NCBI GenBank assembly: GCA_963518955.1
Contig: CAUQKI010000006.1
Location: 26,865-90,864 of the forward strand
DNA length: 64,000 nucleotides
Source of the DNA: JABCPE02 sp963518955
Lineage (GTDB): Bacteria; Bacteroidota; Bacteroidia; Flavobacteriales; Weeksellaceae
Direction: 5' to 3'
Shown here: piece after piece, positions 31,695 to 39,729 of the stretch
Position numbering within the stretch: the first letter of the stretch is position 1
Layout: every line of letters begins with the position of its first letter
Program-made: the position numbers and the translations under genes
Notes under the pieces: generated by a model
Database searches by the model: none
Told to the model about the DNA's origin: nothing
Seen by the model: the letters and a program-made list of their open reading frames with translations, nothing else

Positions 31695-33382
31695 TTAAGA
31701 AAAATCAAATTTCATCAAATCTTCCAAATCGCTTAAAATTGGGTTGATTTCAGCAAATTTATCAAAAATTTTCCGCTTCGTAACCACTTCCCTTTTTAGG
31801 CTGGTGTCCGCTTTGTAGAAGATTTCTATTTTGAAATTATTTACTTTGTGTTTAAAGTGATTGAAAAAACCCGCCTGAACTCTCTCAAATTCATGCTTTG
31901 CGCTATCTGAAGAATACAAAACTTCTATCTGGTTTTCATCCGCTTTACGAAGCTGGAAGGAGCTTATCGCATTATACGCCACTATATCACTCACCGAGAG
32001 GTCTTTTAGGAAATTGCGCCATTCTGTTTGCAGGTCAGTTTCCGTGAAATGATGGTCAGGAAGGTTTTCTTCCGTTTCGGAAAAAAGATTTAGTTCGTCT
32101 TCTTTCTCCTTCTTTTCCATATGTTTTTTAATGGAAAATTCAGAAGATTCCTTTATATTTCTGCCTATTGGCTGGGCAGCTTTTTTTACTTCTAATTTTG
32201 TGATTTCCTCTGTTGTAAGAGTTTTCGGTGCGGGAGTTTCGGATTTTTTAGGAGCAGTTTCTCGTAGTTTTTCTACATCACGAAACGGCGGAACTAGTAT
32301 TAAGAACTTTTTTTTTTATCCATATCCACAGCAGTAAGGCTGGCAAGCTGCATGAGGGCAATCTCCACCGTAAGGCGTGGATTTTTGGAATTTTTATAGT
32401 TAATGTCTGCATGATTGCAGATTTCTATCGCATTGATGAGCTGTTGCGCTGTCCATTTTTGGCTCTGCTCAGCGTATTTTGCTTTGGTATTTTCACCAAT
32501 TTCTATTAAAACTAAAGTGGAAGGGTTCTGTGCCAGCATCAAATCTCTAAAATGACTGCCGAGCCCAGCGATAAAGATATGCGGGTCAAAACCTTTTTTG
32601 ACAATCTCATCGAATTTCGCTAAAATAGCAGGAATATCGTTTTCTTTCGCTAAATCAGCCACTTTCAGATATTGGTCATAATCCAATATATTGAGAATTT
32701 CGGCAGCATTTGCAAGGGTAATATTCTTCTGCGAAAAAGTAGTCAGCCTGTCAAAAATAGACAATGCATCACGCAAAGCGCCATCTGCCTTTTGGGCGAT
32801 GAGAAACAAGGCATCATCTTCGTAAGCTATCCCTTCTTTTTCGGCTATTTTCTTTAAATGATTTTGGATATCCTCTATCGTAATTCTCTTGAAATCATAG
32901 ATTTGGCAGCGAGAAAGAATCGTTGGGATAATCTTATGTTTTTCCGTAGTCGCTAAAATGAAAATAGCGTGTGCTGGTGGTTCTTCCAGTGTTTTCAGAA
33001 AAGCATTGAAAGCCGCCTGAGAGAGCATATGCACCTCATCTATGATGTACACCTTATACTGCCCTACCTGCGGTGCAAAACGCACTTGGTCTATCAAATG
33101 CCGAATATCATCCACCGAGTTATTAGACGCAGCATCTAATTCATAAATATTAAATGCGAAACCTTCTTCATCAGTTGCTCCTGATTTTTCATTGATTTTT
33201 CTCGCTAAAATCCTTGCACAAGTGGTTTTTCCCACTCCACGAGGCCCACAAAAAAGCAGTGCCTGTGCAAGCTGATTATTCTCTATGGCATGTTCTAGTG
33301 TATCCGTAATATGAGACTGCCCCACAACGGAGTCAAACTCCTGCGGACGATATTTTCTCGCTGATACAATGAAATTTTCCAT
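31695..33382 (-). CDS. dnaX: DNA polymerase III tau subunit, full-length product by -1 frameshift
   Basis: Joining the zero frame (33382 down to the A10 run) to the -1 frame (open from that run to the stop at 31695) gives a 562-residue tau-like protein. The interval is 1688 bases, so a net gain of one base makes an exact number of codons. The -1 frame after the run encodes KKKKFLILVPPF, then a Lys/Glu/Pro-rich linker, then about 140 residues (DLQTEWRNFLKDLSVSDIV, IEVLYSSDSAKHEFERVQ) that look like the C-terminal DnaX domain of Bacteroidota. No stop breaks that frame. The C-terminal piece cannot easily start by itself: the first ATG is at 32120. It may alternatively reflect a homopolymer sequencing error. 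Confidence 0.75.
32300..33382 (-). CDS. dnaX: DNA polymerase III gamma-like subunit (zero-frame DnaX)
   Basis: The 360-residue zero-frame product is an AAA+ clamp-loader ATPase: Walker A GPRGVGKTT (46-54), Walker B YIIDEVHM (112-119), LEEPPAHAIFILATTEKHKI and sensor/SRC motif LSRCQIYDF near 157. Domain III follows to about residue 350. It stops with DMDKKKSS, two codons after the A10 run. The Cys4 zinc module found in E. coli DnaX between Walker A and ELDAASN is absent here (residues 55-82 contain one Cys). This shorter form keeps ATPase and oligomerisation domains but not the polymerase- and helicase-binding end. A TACTTTTG element is only four bases upstream of the ATG. Confidence 0.9.
   Translation of the reverse strand: MENFIVSARKYRPQEFDSVVGQSHITDTLEHAIENNQLAQALLFCGPRGVGKTTCARILARKINEKSGATDEEGFAFNIYELDAASNNSVDDIRHLIDQVRFAPQVGQYKVYIIDEVHMLSQAAFNAFLKTLEEPPAHAIFILATTEKHKIIPTILSRCQIYDFKRITIEDIQNHLKKIAEKEGIAYEDDALFLIAQKADGALRDALSIFDRLTTFSQKNITLANAAEILNILDYDQYLKVADLAKENDIPAILAKFDEIVKKGFDPHIFIAGLGSHFRDLMLAQNPSTLVLIEIGENTKAKYAEQSQKWTAQQLINAIEICNHADINYKNSKNPRLTVEIALMQLASLTAVDMDKKKSS
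32308..32317 (-). other. dnaX: A10 slippery run: putative programmed frameshift or transcriptional slippage site in dnaX
   Basis: Ten A on the coding (minus) strand in the context GAT-A10-GTTCTTAA. Zero frame reads GAT AAA AAA AAA AGT TCT TAA; the -1 frame is open for more than 200 codons. The A AAA AAA heptamer fits -1 ribosomal slippage and a run of this length also permits polymerase stuttering. I see no convincing stimulatory hairpin in the 40 bases after it. Confidence 0.7.
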
Positions 33383-33386
33383 TTGA

Positions 33387-33394
33387 CAAAAGTA
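33387..33394 (-). promoter_or_regulatory. -7 promoter element for dnaX
   Basis: Minus-strand TACTTTTG, with only four bases between it and the dnaX ATG, predicting a leaderless or almost leaderless mRNA. Confidence 0.4.
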
Positions 33395-33417
33395 ATTATT
33401 TTTTTTGTTTGAGACAA

Positions 33418-33882
33418 TTATTTAATATCATTTATCTCTCTTTTAGCACCTGATGTAGTTTTTATTGATAAAACTTTCAGTGTCTTTTTATTGAAAACAA
33501 TTTCGCTATCTTTTATATCTAATATTACTTTTTTATCTATGTATACAATCCTATATACACCCGTTATCACCCTATCATCAACAAGCACTAAGTAATTTTT
33601 ACTTTTAATTTTTTTCTCTTTTGCTATATCCTCCAAAGTAACAAAATCTGGAAAGTATTCTTTATTTGTATTGATGATAATGTATTCTTTTCCTTTATCT
33701 ATTTCTCTTCTTACCTCTGATATCTTGTCACTATTAATCCCATATATAGACTCATAACTATAATTTACACCATTAAAAACCAATTCAGTTTTTCCTGTTT
33801 CTTTAGAATAATCTAAACAAATTTTATTCTGTCCAAAAAGAAAATTACAAAAAACAAGTAACATTAAATATATAAATTTCAT
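33418..33882 (-). CDS. small exported protein, unknown function
   Basis: A 154-residue protein with a Sec signal peptide (KFIYLMLLVFCNFLFG then QNK). The mature part has alternating hydrophobic strands and ends with an LSIKTTSGAKREI stretch that faintly resembles the plug start of TonB-dependent receptors and related small BlaR1-linked exported proteins, but I would not assign it. It is the last of three genes reading in the same direction after HMG-CoA synthase, with a 12-base gap to the preceding lipoprotein gene. Function unknown. Confidence 0.55.
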   Translation of the reverse strand: MKFIYLMLLVFCNFLFGQNKICLDYSKETGKTELVFNGVNYSYESIYGINSDKISEVRREIDKGKEYIIINTNKEYFPDFVTLEDIAKEKKIKSKNYLVLVDDRVITGVYRIVYIDKKVILDIKDSEIVFNKKTLKVLSIKTTSGAKREINDIK

Positions 33883-33894
33883 AACAATATGGTT

Positions 33895-34308
33895 TTATTT
33901 ACACTTGCCTATAATAGTATCTGGGTGGTAAAAATACCCATACTTATCATAATATCTTATCACTCCTATGGTTTTAAGAGAATCATTCTTACATTTTTCC
34001 TTATAAAAATATGCAATTCCCCTTTCTTCTTGGTGTAAATGTAAAAAATGTGAGCTTGTAGGTCCTCCATCATCTTCCTCGTGGGTCAAAAAATATTCTG
34101 TGTCCCACCATGAATATTCATAAATTTCTGTATATTCTATTTTTTGGTTTATTAGATATTTTTTCAGTTCTTCTTTCAGCAAAGAATCGTTTTTGGGTAG
34201 ATTTTTGACCAAAACCAAATTCATTGTTTCGGATTGATAAAATTCTATTTCTTTCTCTTTACACGAAAAAGAAATCAGTCCTATCAGAAAAACAAGATAA
34301 AATTTCAT
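33895..34308 (-). CDS. hypothetical lipoprotein
   Basis: A 137-residue protein with a lipoprotein signal (FYLVFLIGLISFSC, Cys16 as lipobox Cys) and a polar mature part with an aromatic, His-rich middle (TSSHFLHLHQEERGIAYFYK). No domain recognised. It starts 6 bases after the HMG-CoA synthase stop and so is probably translated from the same mRNA. No link to isoprenoid synthesis is implied by the sequence. Confidence 0.55.
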   Translation of the reverse strand: MKFYLVFLIGLISFSCKEKEIEFYQSETMNLVLVKNLPKNDSLLKEELKKYLINQKIEYTEIYEYSWWDTEYFLTHEEDDGGPTSSHFLHLHQEERGIAYFYKEKCKNDSLKTIGVIRYYDKYGYFYHPDTIIGKCK

Positions 34309-34314
34309 CTAAAT

Positions 34315-35631
34315 TTAGCCCTTAAATTGGTACTTTCTCGCTCCATAAGAAAGCGGATTTTCTCTCTCTATTTCTACTAATCCAAAGCCTTTATAATTAG
34401 GATTTACGGAAGTTTTCAGCTGTTTTCTATGGAGTTTTTCATAAGTTGAAAAATCCACCACTTTTCTATTCCCAAGGGTTTCAAAAAGCTGCCATTTTTC
34501 CACAACAGATTTCCAGTTTTCATTTATTTTCCCTGAAAAAACCTTGGATTTAGAACCGCTTCCATAAGCCAAAAAGCCCAATTCCTTCCCAGAAAGTTCC
34601 TCTTCCCTGTCAAAAGACACCTGCAGTGCAGACAGCAGAGCCATGAAAACGGAGGCTGTATAGAGGTTTCCTATCTCGGAACTCGCTCTCTGTGACGGCT
34701 CTATTTTTTGCTTTATAAAATCCAAATATTCTTCAGACTTGGCAAGGGCCTTTTTCTCTTCATCAGTCGTGTAGGGCAGGTTGTTTTCTATGCTGTACAA
34801 CTCTGTGAAAACCCTCTTCCCATGGAATGCATACGGCAGATGAAAAATCAGATAATGCCAGTTTTCATAGGGTTTTACCAAAGAATTTTGAACCTTGTAA
34901 TGTTCATAGGCTTCTCTGATTCTATTTTGGTAACATTGATTAGAATACTGCCCGTCAAAAACTGGTTCATCAGAGAAAATTTCCATTTTATCTGGTGCCG
35001 TTTCTGGTGCATTTTTGAGGTCAGATTTCGCAATTTCTCTCCTTGGTTTGAAGAAATCAAAAACGCTCTCCGTAGCCACTCCCCATTTCCCTTCTATTTC
35101 CAGCAAATTCGGTTCTGCTGAAATCAATAAAGCCACTGCACCAGCGCCCTGAGTATATTCGCCAGTTGATTTTAGTTCATATTTTGCATAGTCGGAGGCG
35201 ATTACTACTGCCTTTTTATCGGGATTAACTTTCACAAAATCCAAACAAGTCTGCAATGCATCTACCCCGCCAATACAAGCAAAAGTCATATCCACCACAT
35301 CACAATTCCCAAAACATCTCTCGCCCAGCACCTGCTCCGCCATTTGAATTGCATAGGTAGCAGTAGGCTTTGCAGCATCCAAGGCACTTTCCGTTCCCAA
35401 ATAAATCTTTGCAATATCTTTGGGCTGGATATTATAGTCTTTTATGAGCTTCAGAAGAGCCTCCGCCGCGAAAGTTGCCGTATCTTCGTACACATCAGGA
35501 AGAGCCATCTTGTGAAGCCCAAGACCTTTTTCTAACTTAGCCGAATCTATTTCTCTATTTTCAGCTAACTCATTGATATTCAAATAGAGCGATGGCACAT
35601 AGAAACTTGCCGCCTCAATTCCATATTTCAT
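34315..35631 (-). CDS. hydroxymethylglutaryl-CoA synthase
   Basis: HMG-CoA synthase condenses acetyl-CoA with acetoacetyl-CoA, entering the mevalonate pathway, the isoprenoid route of Flavobacteriia. The 438-residue thiolase-fold protein shows the catalytic Glu in LGTESALDAAKP (Glu81), the nucleophile Cys119 in MTFACIGGVDAL, and the His264 of FHLPYAFHGKRV. The N-terminal 'GIEAASFYVPSLYL' is the family opening. The phrase GGVDAL replaces the more usual AGTAAL after the Cys, common in this phylum. The C-terminus ends with YQFKG. Mevalonate kinase is 6 kb away on the same strand (41171-42097), and the remaining MVA genes are not in this window. Confidence 0.9.
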   Translation of the reverse strand: MKYGIEAASFYVPSLYLNINELAENREIDSAKLEKGLGLHKMALPDVYEDTATFAAEALLKLIKDYNIQPKDIAKIYLGTESALDAAKPTATYAIQMAEQVLGERCFGNCDVVDMTFACIGGVDALQTCLDFVKVNPDKKAVVIASDYAKYELKSTGEYTQGAGAVALLISAEPNLLEIEGKWGVATESVFDFFKPRREIAKSDLKNAPETAPDKMEIFSDEPVFDGQYSNQCYQNRIREAYEHYKVQNSLVKPYENWHYLIFHLPYAFHGKRVFTELYSIENNLPYTTDEEKKALAKSEEYLDFIKQKIEPSQRASSEIGNLYTASVFMALLSALQVSFDREEELSGKELGFLAYGSGSKSKVFSGKINENWKSVVEKWQLFETLGNRKVVDFSTYEKLHRKQLKTSVNPNYKGFGLVEIERENPLSYGARKYQFKG

Positions 35632-35661
35632 ACTTTGGTTTTTCTGGTTTTTATTTTTTTC

Positions 35662-36516
35662 TTATTTTATTATTCTCTCCAGCACCCACTCTATCATCAT
35701 TTTTTCAGATTTATGGTGGTCTGCTGCGAACTCTCCTCTTCTTCTGTTTGCAATTACATTATTAATAGTAATCGCCTTGTGTCCCAACAATTTAGACATT
35801 CCATAGATCGCCGAAGTTTCCATTTCAAAGTTAGTAACTCCTAAATCATTCAGCACTTCCAAAAACTGGTCATCCACAGCTCTCAGTCTCAGCTGTCTTC
35901 CCTGCGGCGCATAAAACCCTGGGAAAGTCGCTGTATTTCCTACATATTTCGCATCTTTGAAATATTCATGCTGACTCTCTGCCCATTCTGAGAAATAAAG
36001 CATCGGTTTTATCTTTTCGTATGGGAATTTTGCTAAGAAATTTTTGCTAAATTCATTCTCAAACTGATAATCTTTGTAAAAATGAAGCAGTCCATCCAGA
36101 CCTACCACATTCTGTGTTACCAGCATGTTATCTACCTCTACATCAGGATTTACACTTCCACAAGTTCCCATACGGAACAATTGTAAAGCTTTGTGTTCTG
36201 ATTTAAATTCTTTATTTTTCAAATCAATATTCACCAAAGCATCCAGCTCATTCATCACGATATCAATGTTTTCCGTACCAATACCCGTAGACATTACCGT
36301 GATTCGCTCTCCTCTGAGCGTTCCTGTATGTGTGTAAAATTCTCTTTTATTTTTCTTAATTTCTACTTTATCAAAGTATTGTGAAACCTTCGGAACACGG
36401 TCTGGGTCACCCACCAAAAGAATTTTTTCTGCGATATCTTCTGGCTGAAGATTTAGATGATATACACTTCCATCTGGATTTAAAACCAATTCTGAGGCTG
36501 CTAATTTATTTACCAT
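35662..36516 (-). CDS. nucleoside phosphorylase (uridine phosphorylase-like)
   Basis: A 284-residue purine/uridine phosphorylase (PNP_UDP_1) superfamily protein that cleaves nucleosides with phosphate. It has the phosphate site near LLVGDPDRVPKV, the ribose/phosphate segment STGIGTENIDIVMNELDAL, FRMGTCGSVNP, and the nucleoside-binding signature FEMETSAIYGM (Met-Glu-Thr in MET). Base specificity is unsettled: the Glu-Met-Glu motif suits both classes, but the IGTENIDI phrase and length suggest uridine-phosphorylase type. A TACCTTTG element lies 35 bases upstream. It is preceded and followed by unrelated genes. Confidence 0.85.
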   Translation of the reverse strand: MVNKLAASELVLNPDGSVYHLNLQPEDIAEKILLVGDPDRVPKVSQYFDKVEIKKNKREFYTHTGTLRGERITVMSTGIGTENIDIVMNELDALVNIDLKNKEFKSEHKALQLFRMGTCGSVNPDVEVDNMLVTQNVVGLDGLLHFYKDYQFENEFSKNFLAKFPYEKIKPMLYFSEWAESQHEYFKDAKYVGNTATFPGFYAPQGRQLRLRAVDDQFLEVLNDLGVTNFEMETSAIYGMSKLLGHKAITINNVIANRRRGEFAADHHKSEKMMIEWVLERIIK

Positions 36517-36551
36517 AATAATTTTCTTTTTTTATTTAAATTTAAACTTCC

Positions 36552-36559
36552 CAAAGGTA
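36552..36559 (-). promoter_or_regulatory. -7 promoter element for the nucleoside phosphorylase gene
   Basis: Minus-strand TACCTTTG, 35 bases upstream of the ATG at 36516. Confidence 0.45.
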
Positions 36560-36604
36560 AGGAATTTTATTGATTTCTTACCGATAATGTTCTTTTCTGA
36601 GGCT

Positions 36605-36928
36605 CTATCCTCCTACTCTCTTGGTTTTATAGCCCATATCAGAGAGAATTTTCATGATTTTATCGCGGTTGTCTCCTTGGATGATAATCACACCATCTTT
36701 CTCCGAACCACCGATTCCCAGAGTAGTTTTTATTTTTTTGGAAATATTTTTCAGTTCCTCCTCACTACCTTCAAAGCCTTCTATCAGAGTAACAGGCTTT
36801 CCGTTTCGTCCTTTCTTTTCGTATTTACAGATGAGTGGTTCTCGCTGCTCGTATTGTTCTTCAGGCATCTGGAAGTCCTGCTCTACATGGTCTGGAAAAA
36901 GATTTTTCAACTGGTCTCGTAAATCCAT
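36605..36928 (-). CDS. yciH: SUI1/eIF1-like translation factor (YciH)
   Basis: A small protein (about 107 residues from the ATG at 36928) with the SUI1 domain shared with eukaryotic/archaeal initiation factor 1. Support is the segment RNGKPVTLIEGFEGSEEELKN, then KIKTTLGIGGSEKDGVIIIQGD and a final IMKILSDMGYKTKRVG, which is the conserved 'GC.G....k...i.iQGd.r..v...L...G'. YciH has been reported to affect start-codon selection in E. coli. It lacks the Cys of LKxxCGxGG, here LGIGG. The TTG at 36934 lies within a TATATTTG element and was not used as the start. Confidence 0.85.
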   Translation of the reverse strand: MDLRDQLKNLFPDHVEQDFQMPEEQYEQREPLICKYEKKGRNGKPVTLIEGFEGSEEELKNISKKIKTTLGIGGSEKDGVIIIQGDNRDKIMKILSDMGYKTKRVGG

Positions 36929-36931
36929 AAT

Positions 36932-36939
36932 CAAATATA
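36932..36939 (-). promoter_or_regulatory. possible -7 element directly before yciH
   Basis: Minus-strand TATATTTG, only three bases from the ATG. Either the mRNA is leaderless or this is chance in AT-rich sequence. Confidence 0.3.
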
Positions 36940-36950
36940 TTATTTAATAA

Positions 36951-36984
36951 AAAACTCTCATCAGTGTGAGAGTTTTTTGTTTTT
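36951..36984 (-). terminator. intrinsic terminator after pnp
   Basis: Stem AAAACTCTCA (36951-36960) / TGAGAGTTTT (36967-36976), read on the minus strand after the pnp stop at 36994 and followed by a T-rich run. Confidence 0.75.
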
Positions 36985-36993
36985 GGTTTAAAA

Positions 36994-39150
36994 CTATTTT
37001 TCGTTTGTTTTATCCTCTTTTTTTTCTGGTTTTGGAGGTTTTGGTAAAAGAACTTTTCTGGAAAGTCTCATTTTCTTTCTGTCATCATAACCCATGAATT
37101 TCACTTCTACCTCATCGCCTTCTTTATATGGTACTTTTTCAGTTCTTTCCCATGCTATTTCAGAGATATGAAGAAGACCTTCTGTTCCTTTAGCCAACTG
37201 GATAAATGCTCCAAACTCCATTACTTTAACGACTTTACCTTTATAAACTTCGCCAATCACAGGCACGAAAGTAATCTCGTTAATCTGAGCTATCGCTGCA
37301 TTTATTTTTTCTCTATCCGTTCCAGAAATCTCTATATGTCCTATTTCTCCTCTCTCTTCTATCGTGATTACAGTATCTGTATCTTTCTGCATTTGCTGGA
37401 TAATCTTACCACCAGGCCCGATTACCGCACCGATGAAATCTTTCGGGATTTCCATCATCACAAGTTTTGGAGCGTGAGGTTTCACATCTGCATTTGGCTT
37501 ATCTATAGTTTTCAGCATTTCGCCCAAAATGTGCATTCTACCGTCTCTCGCCTGCATTAGGGCTTTTTCCATGATATCCATAGTAAGCCCTTGGATTTTG
37601 ATATCCATCTGACAAGCCGTGATTCCTTCTGCAGTTCCTGTTACCTTAAAGTCCATATCTCCAAGGTGGTCTTCATCTCCTAAAATATCAGAAAGCACTG
37701 TCCATTTGCCAGATTCTTTATCCGTAATTAGTCCCATTGCTATTCCTGAAACAGGCTTTTTCATCTGAATACCAGCATCCATAAGAGCCATTGTCCCAGC
37801 ACAAACCGTTGCCATAGAAGAAGAACCATTAGATTCCAAAATATCTGAAACCACTCTGATAGTATATGGAGTTTCCTCTGGAATCATCACTTTTAAAGCT
37901 CTCTGAGCCAAATTACCATGTCCAATCTCTCTTCTGGAAGTTCCTCTCAACGGTCTCGCTTCCCCTGTAGAGAATGGAGGGAAATTATAATGAAGGAAGA
38001 ATCTCTCATCATGCTGAGAAATTACAGAATCTATTCTGTTTGCATCCAATAAAGAACCAAGCGTTACCGTAGTCAAAGACTGAGTTTCTCCCCTTGTAAA
38101 GATAGAAGAACCGTGAGCTGCTGGAAGGTAATCCACCTCACACCAGATAGGTCTTATCTGCTGATTATTTCTACCATCTAGACGGATGTTTTCATTTAAA
38201 ATCAACTGACGAACCGCCTCTTTCTGCACATCATGGAAGTAAGTTTTTGCTAAAACCTCTTTTTCTTCCAATTCCTCTTCTGTATATTTTTCTAAGAACT
38301 CATCCACTACTGCACTGAATTTATCACTTCTCTCGTGCTTTGCAGATGGGTCTTTTGCTATATCGTAATATCTTTGGTAAGCATAATCCCAAATTTCCTT
38401 TCTCAGCTCTTCATCATGAGTTTCGTGGCAGTATTCTCTCTTTGTTTGAGCTTTTTCTATTCTTGCCGCCAATCTCTCCTGAGCTTCTATCTGGATTTTA
38501 ATTTCTTCATGAGCGAAAGAAATAGCTTCTATCATTTCCTGCTCAGTGATTTCGTCCATTTCCCCTTCTACCATTACGATTGAGTCTTTAGAAGCCCCTA
38601 CCATAATATCTAGTTCCACTCCACTTTGTAGAGTTTCCCAGCTTGGGTTAATGCTCAAAACACCATCTTTTTTAATCACTCTAACCTCCGAGAAAGGTCC
38701 ATTAAAAGGTATATCTGTAATAGCCACCGCTGCTGAAGCTGCTAGCCCTGCCAAAGAATCTGGCATCACTTTTCCATCGTAGGAAATTAAGGATATCATC
38801 ACCTGAACTTCCGCATGGAAATCCTCTGGGAAAAGCGGACGCATTACCCTGTCCACTAGTCTCATTGTCAATACTTCATCATCAGAAGGCTTAGACTCTC
38901 TTCTGAAAAAGTTCCCAGGAACACGCCCTGCTGCAGAAAATTTTTCTCTATAATCTACTGTCAAAGGCAGGAAATCCACTCCTGGATTTGCATCTTTTGC
39001 GGCTACCACCGTTGCTAAAAGCATAGTTCCGCCCATTTTTACCACTACTGCACCATCAGCCTGTTTTGCTAATTTACCAGTTTCTATGGTAACTTCTCTA
39101 CCGTCTTTCAGTACGATAGTTTCTGTAATTGCTTGAGGTTTATTACTCAT
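36994..39150 (-). CDS. pnp: polyribonucleotide nucleotidyltransferase (PNPase)
   Basis: PNPase is a trimeric 3'-5' phosphorolytic RNase that degrades mRNA. The 718 residues contain two RNase PH domains (about 1-230 and 315-545; GRDGRMHILGEML at the second active site region), a helical linker, the KH domain with AVIGPGGKIIQQMQ and the S1 domain GKVVKVMEFGAFIQLAKGTEGLLHISEI. Length is normal. The gene is separated from rpsO by 190 bases that include a terminator and a leader with two potential hairpins, resembling the arrangement in which E. coli PNPase regulates itself. A TACCTTTG element is present about 95 bases upstream. Confidence 0.97.
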   Translation of the reverse strand: MSNKPQAITETIVLKDGREVTIETGKLAKQADGAVVVKMGGTMLLATVVAAKDANPGVDFLPLTVDYREKFSAAGRVPGNFFRRESKPSDDEVLTMRLVDRVMRPLFPEDFHAEVQVMISLISYDGKVMPDSLAGLAASAAVAITDIPFNGPFSEVRVIKKDGVLSINPSWETLQSGVELDIMVGASKDSIVMVEGEMDEITEQEMIEAISFAHEEIKIQIEAQERLAARIEKAQTKREYCHETHDEELRKEIWDYAYQRYYDIAKDPSAKHERSDKFSAVVDEFLEKYTEEELEEKEVLAKTYFHDVQKEAVRQLILNENIRLDGRNNQQIRPIWCEVDYLPAAHGSSIFTRGETQSLTTVTLGSLLDANRIDSVISQHDERFFLHYNFPPFSTGEARPLRGTSRREIGHGNLAQRALKVMIPEETPYTIRVVSDILESNGSSSMATVCAGTMALMDAGIQMKKPVSGIAMGLITDKESGKWTVLSDILGDEDHLGDMDFKVTGTAEGITACQMDIKIQGLTMDIMEKALMQARDGRMHILGEMLKTIDKPNADVKPHAPKLVMMEIPKDFIGAVIGPGGKIIQQMQKDTDTVITIEERGEIGHIEISGTDREKINAAIAQINEITFVPVIGEVYKGKVVKVMEFGAFIQLAKGTEGLLHISEIAWERTEKVPYKEGDEVEVKFMGYDDRKKMRLSRKVLLPKPPKPEKKEDKTNEK

Positions 39151-39167
39151 AAAATTTAATTTTTACT

Positions 39168-39212
39168 CCGAAATTTCTACTTTCGGACACCTGCGCCACT
39201 TCTTTCGGCAGG
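39168..39212 (-). promoter_or_regulatory. pnp mRNA leader with two potential hairpins
   Basis: In the pnp 5' untranslated region: CCGAAA (39168-39173) / TTTCGG (39181-39186), and CCTGC (39190-39194) / GCAGG (39208-39212). Both hairpins are short. The position resembles autoregulated leaders, but there is no proof of function. Confidence 0.3.
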
Positions 39213-39244
39213 CATATTGTTAATACTCTATTAATTTTCGCATG

Positions 39245-39252
39245 CAAAGGTA
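39245..39252 (-). promoter_or_regulatory. -7 promoter element for pnp
   Basis: Minus-strand TACCTTTG, giving a leader of about 90 bases to the pnp ATG. Confidence 0.45.
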
Positions 39253-39292
39253 AGTTTTTTTGAGGGAAAATTTACCATTTTATTAAAAAATT

Positions 39293-39326
39293 AAAAAAGC
39301 AACCCAAAATATTGAGTTGCTTTTTT
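39293..39326 (-). terminator. intrinsic terminator after rpsO
   Basis: Arms AAAAAAGCAAC / GTTGCTTTTTT flank a 12-base loop; on the minus strand this follows the rpsO stop by about 16 bases. Confidence 0.75.
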
Positions 39327-39341
39327 ATGTTATCTGAATTA

Positions 39342-39611
39342 TTATTTTCTGATTCCAAGCTCTGCAATGATAGCTCTATATCTGTTGATATCTTTCTTTT
39401 TAAGATAATCCAGAAGTCTTTTTCTCTTACCTACCAATTTTACTAGTGATCTCTCAGTAGCATAATCTTTGTGGTTAGATTTCAAGTGTTGAGATAAATG
39501 ATTAATTCTAAATGTGAAAAGAGCGATTTGCCCTTCAGCACTTCCTGTGTCCTGTGCAGATTTTCCATGCTTTGCGAAAAGTTCTGCTTTTACTTCTTTT
39601 GTTAGATACAT
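39342..39611 (-). CDS. rpsO: 30S ribosomal protein S15
   Basis: Ribosomal protein S15 (89 residues), an early 16S rRNA-binding helical protein that also bridges to the large subunit. Conserved stretches: GSAEGQIALFTFRINHLSQHL, then HKDYATERSLVKLVGKRKRLLDYLK, and the C-terminal RYRAIIAELGIRK. Length is exact for the family. It lies upstream of pnp in the same direction, the conserved rpsO-pnp order, with its own terminator between. Confidence 0.97.
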   Translation of the reverse strand: MYLTKEVKAELFAKHGKSAQDTGSAEGQIALFTFRINHLSQHLKSNHKDYATERSLVKLVGKRKRLLDYLKKKDINRYRAIIAELGIRK

Positions 39612-39648
39612 TCCAATATTATTTAAATGATTATTATGTATGAGGCTG

Positions 39649-39656
39649 CAAATGTA
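39649..39656 (-). promoter_or_regulatory. -7 promoter element for rpsO
   Basis: Minus-strand TACATTTG, 37 bases upstream of the rpsO ATG. Confidence 0.45.
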
Positions 39657-39713
39657 AAAATTATTTCTAGAATAAAAAATTTTTTATACTAATTTTTAGT
39701 AAATAAATTAAAG

Positions 39714-39721
39714 TATCTTTG
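39714..39721 (+). promoter_or_regulatory. -7 promoter element for the 39730 lipoprotein gene
   Basis: TATCTTTG, whose last G begins the in-frame GTG at 39721. Only eight bases separate it from the ATG at 39730. Confidence 0.4.
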
Positions 39722-39729
39722 TGCGGAAT

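Noticed and set aside
31695..32120. Independent gene from ATG 32120
   Set aside because: The frame is open upstream of that ATG back to the A10 run and the sequence continues the dnaX C-terminal domain, so it is more likely part of tau.
32131..32337. Plus-strand ORF inside the dnaX region
   Set aside because: It is a shadow of the -1 frame coding sequence on the opposite strand and has no recognisable protein features.
31695..33382. dnaX as a pseudogene
   Set aside because: DnaX is essential, both halves are intact with conserved motifs and the frame change falls exactly on a slippery run.
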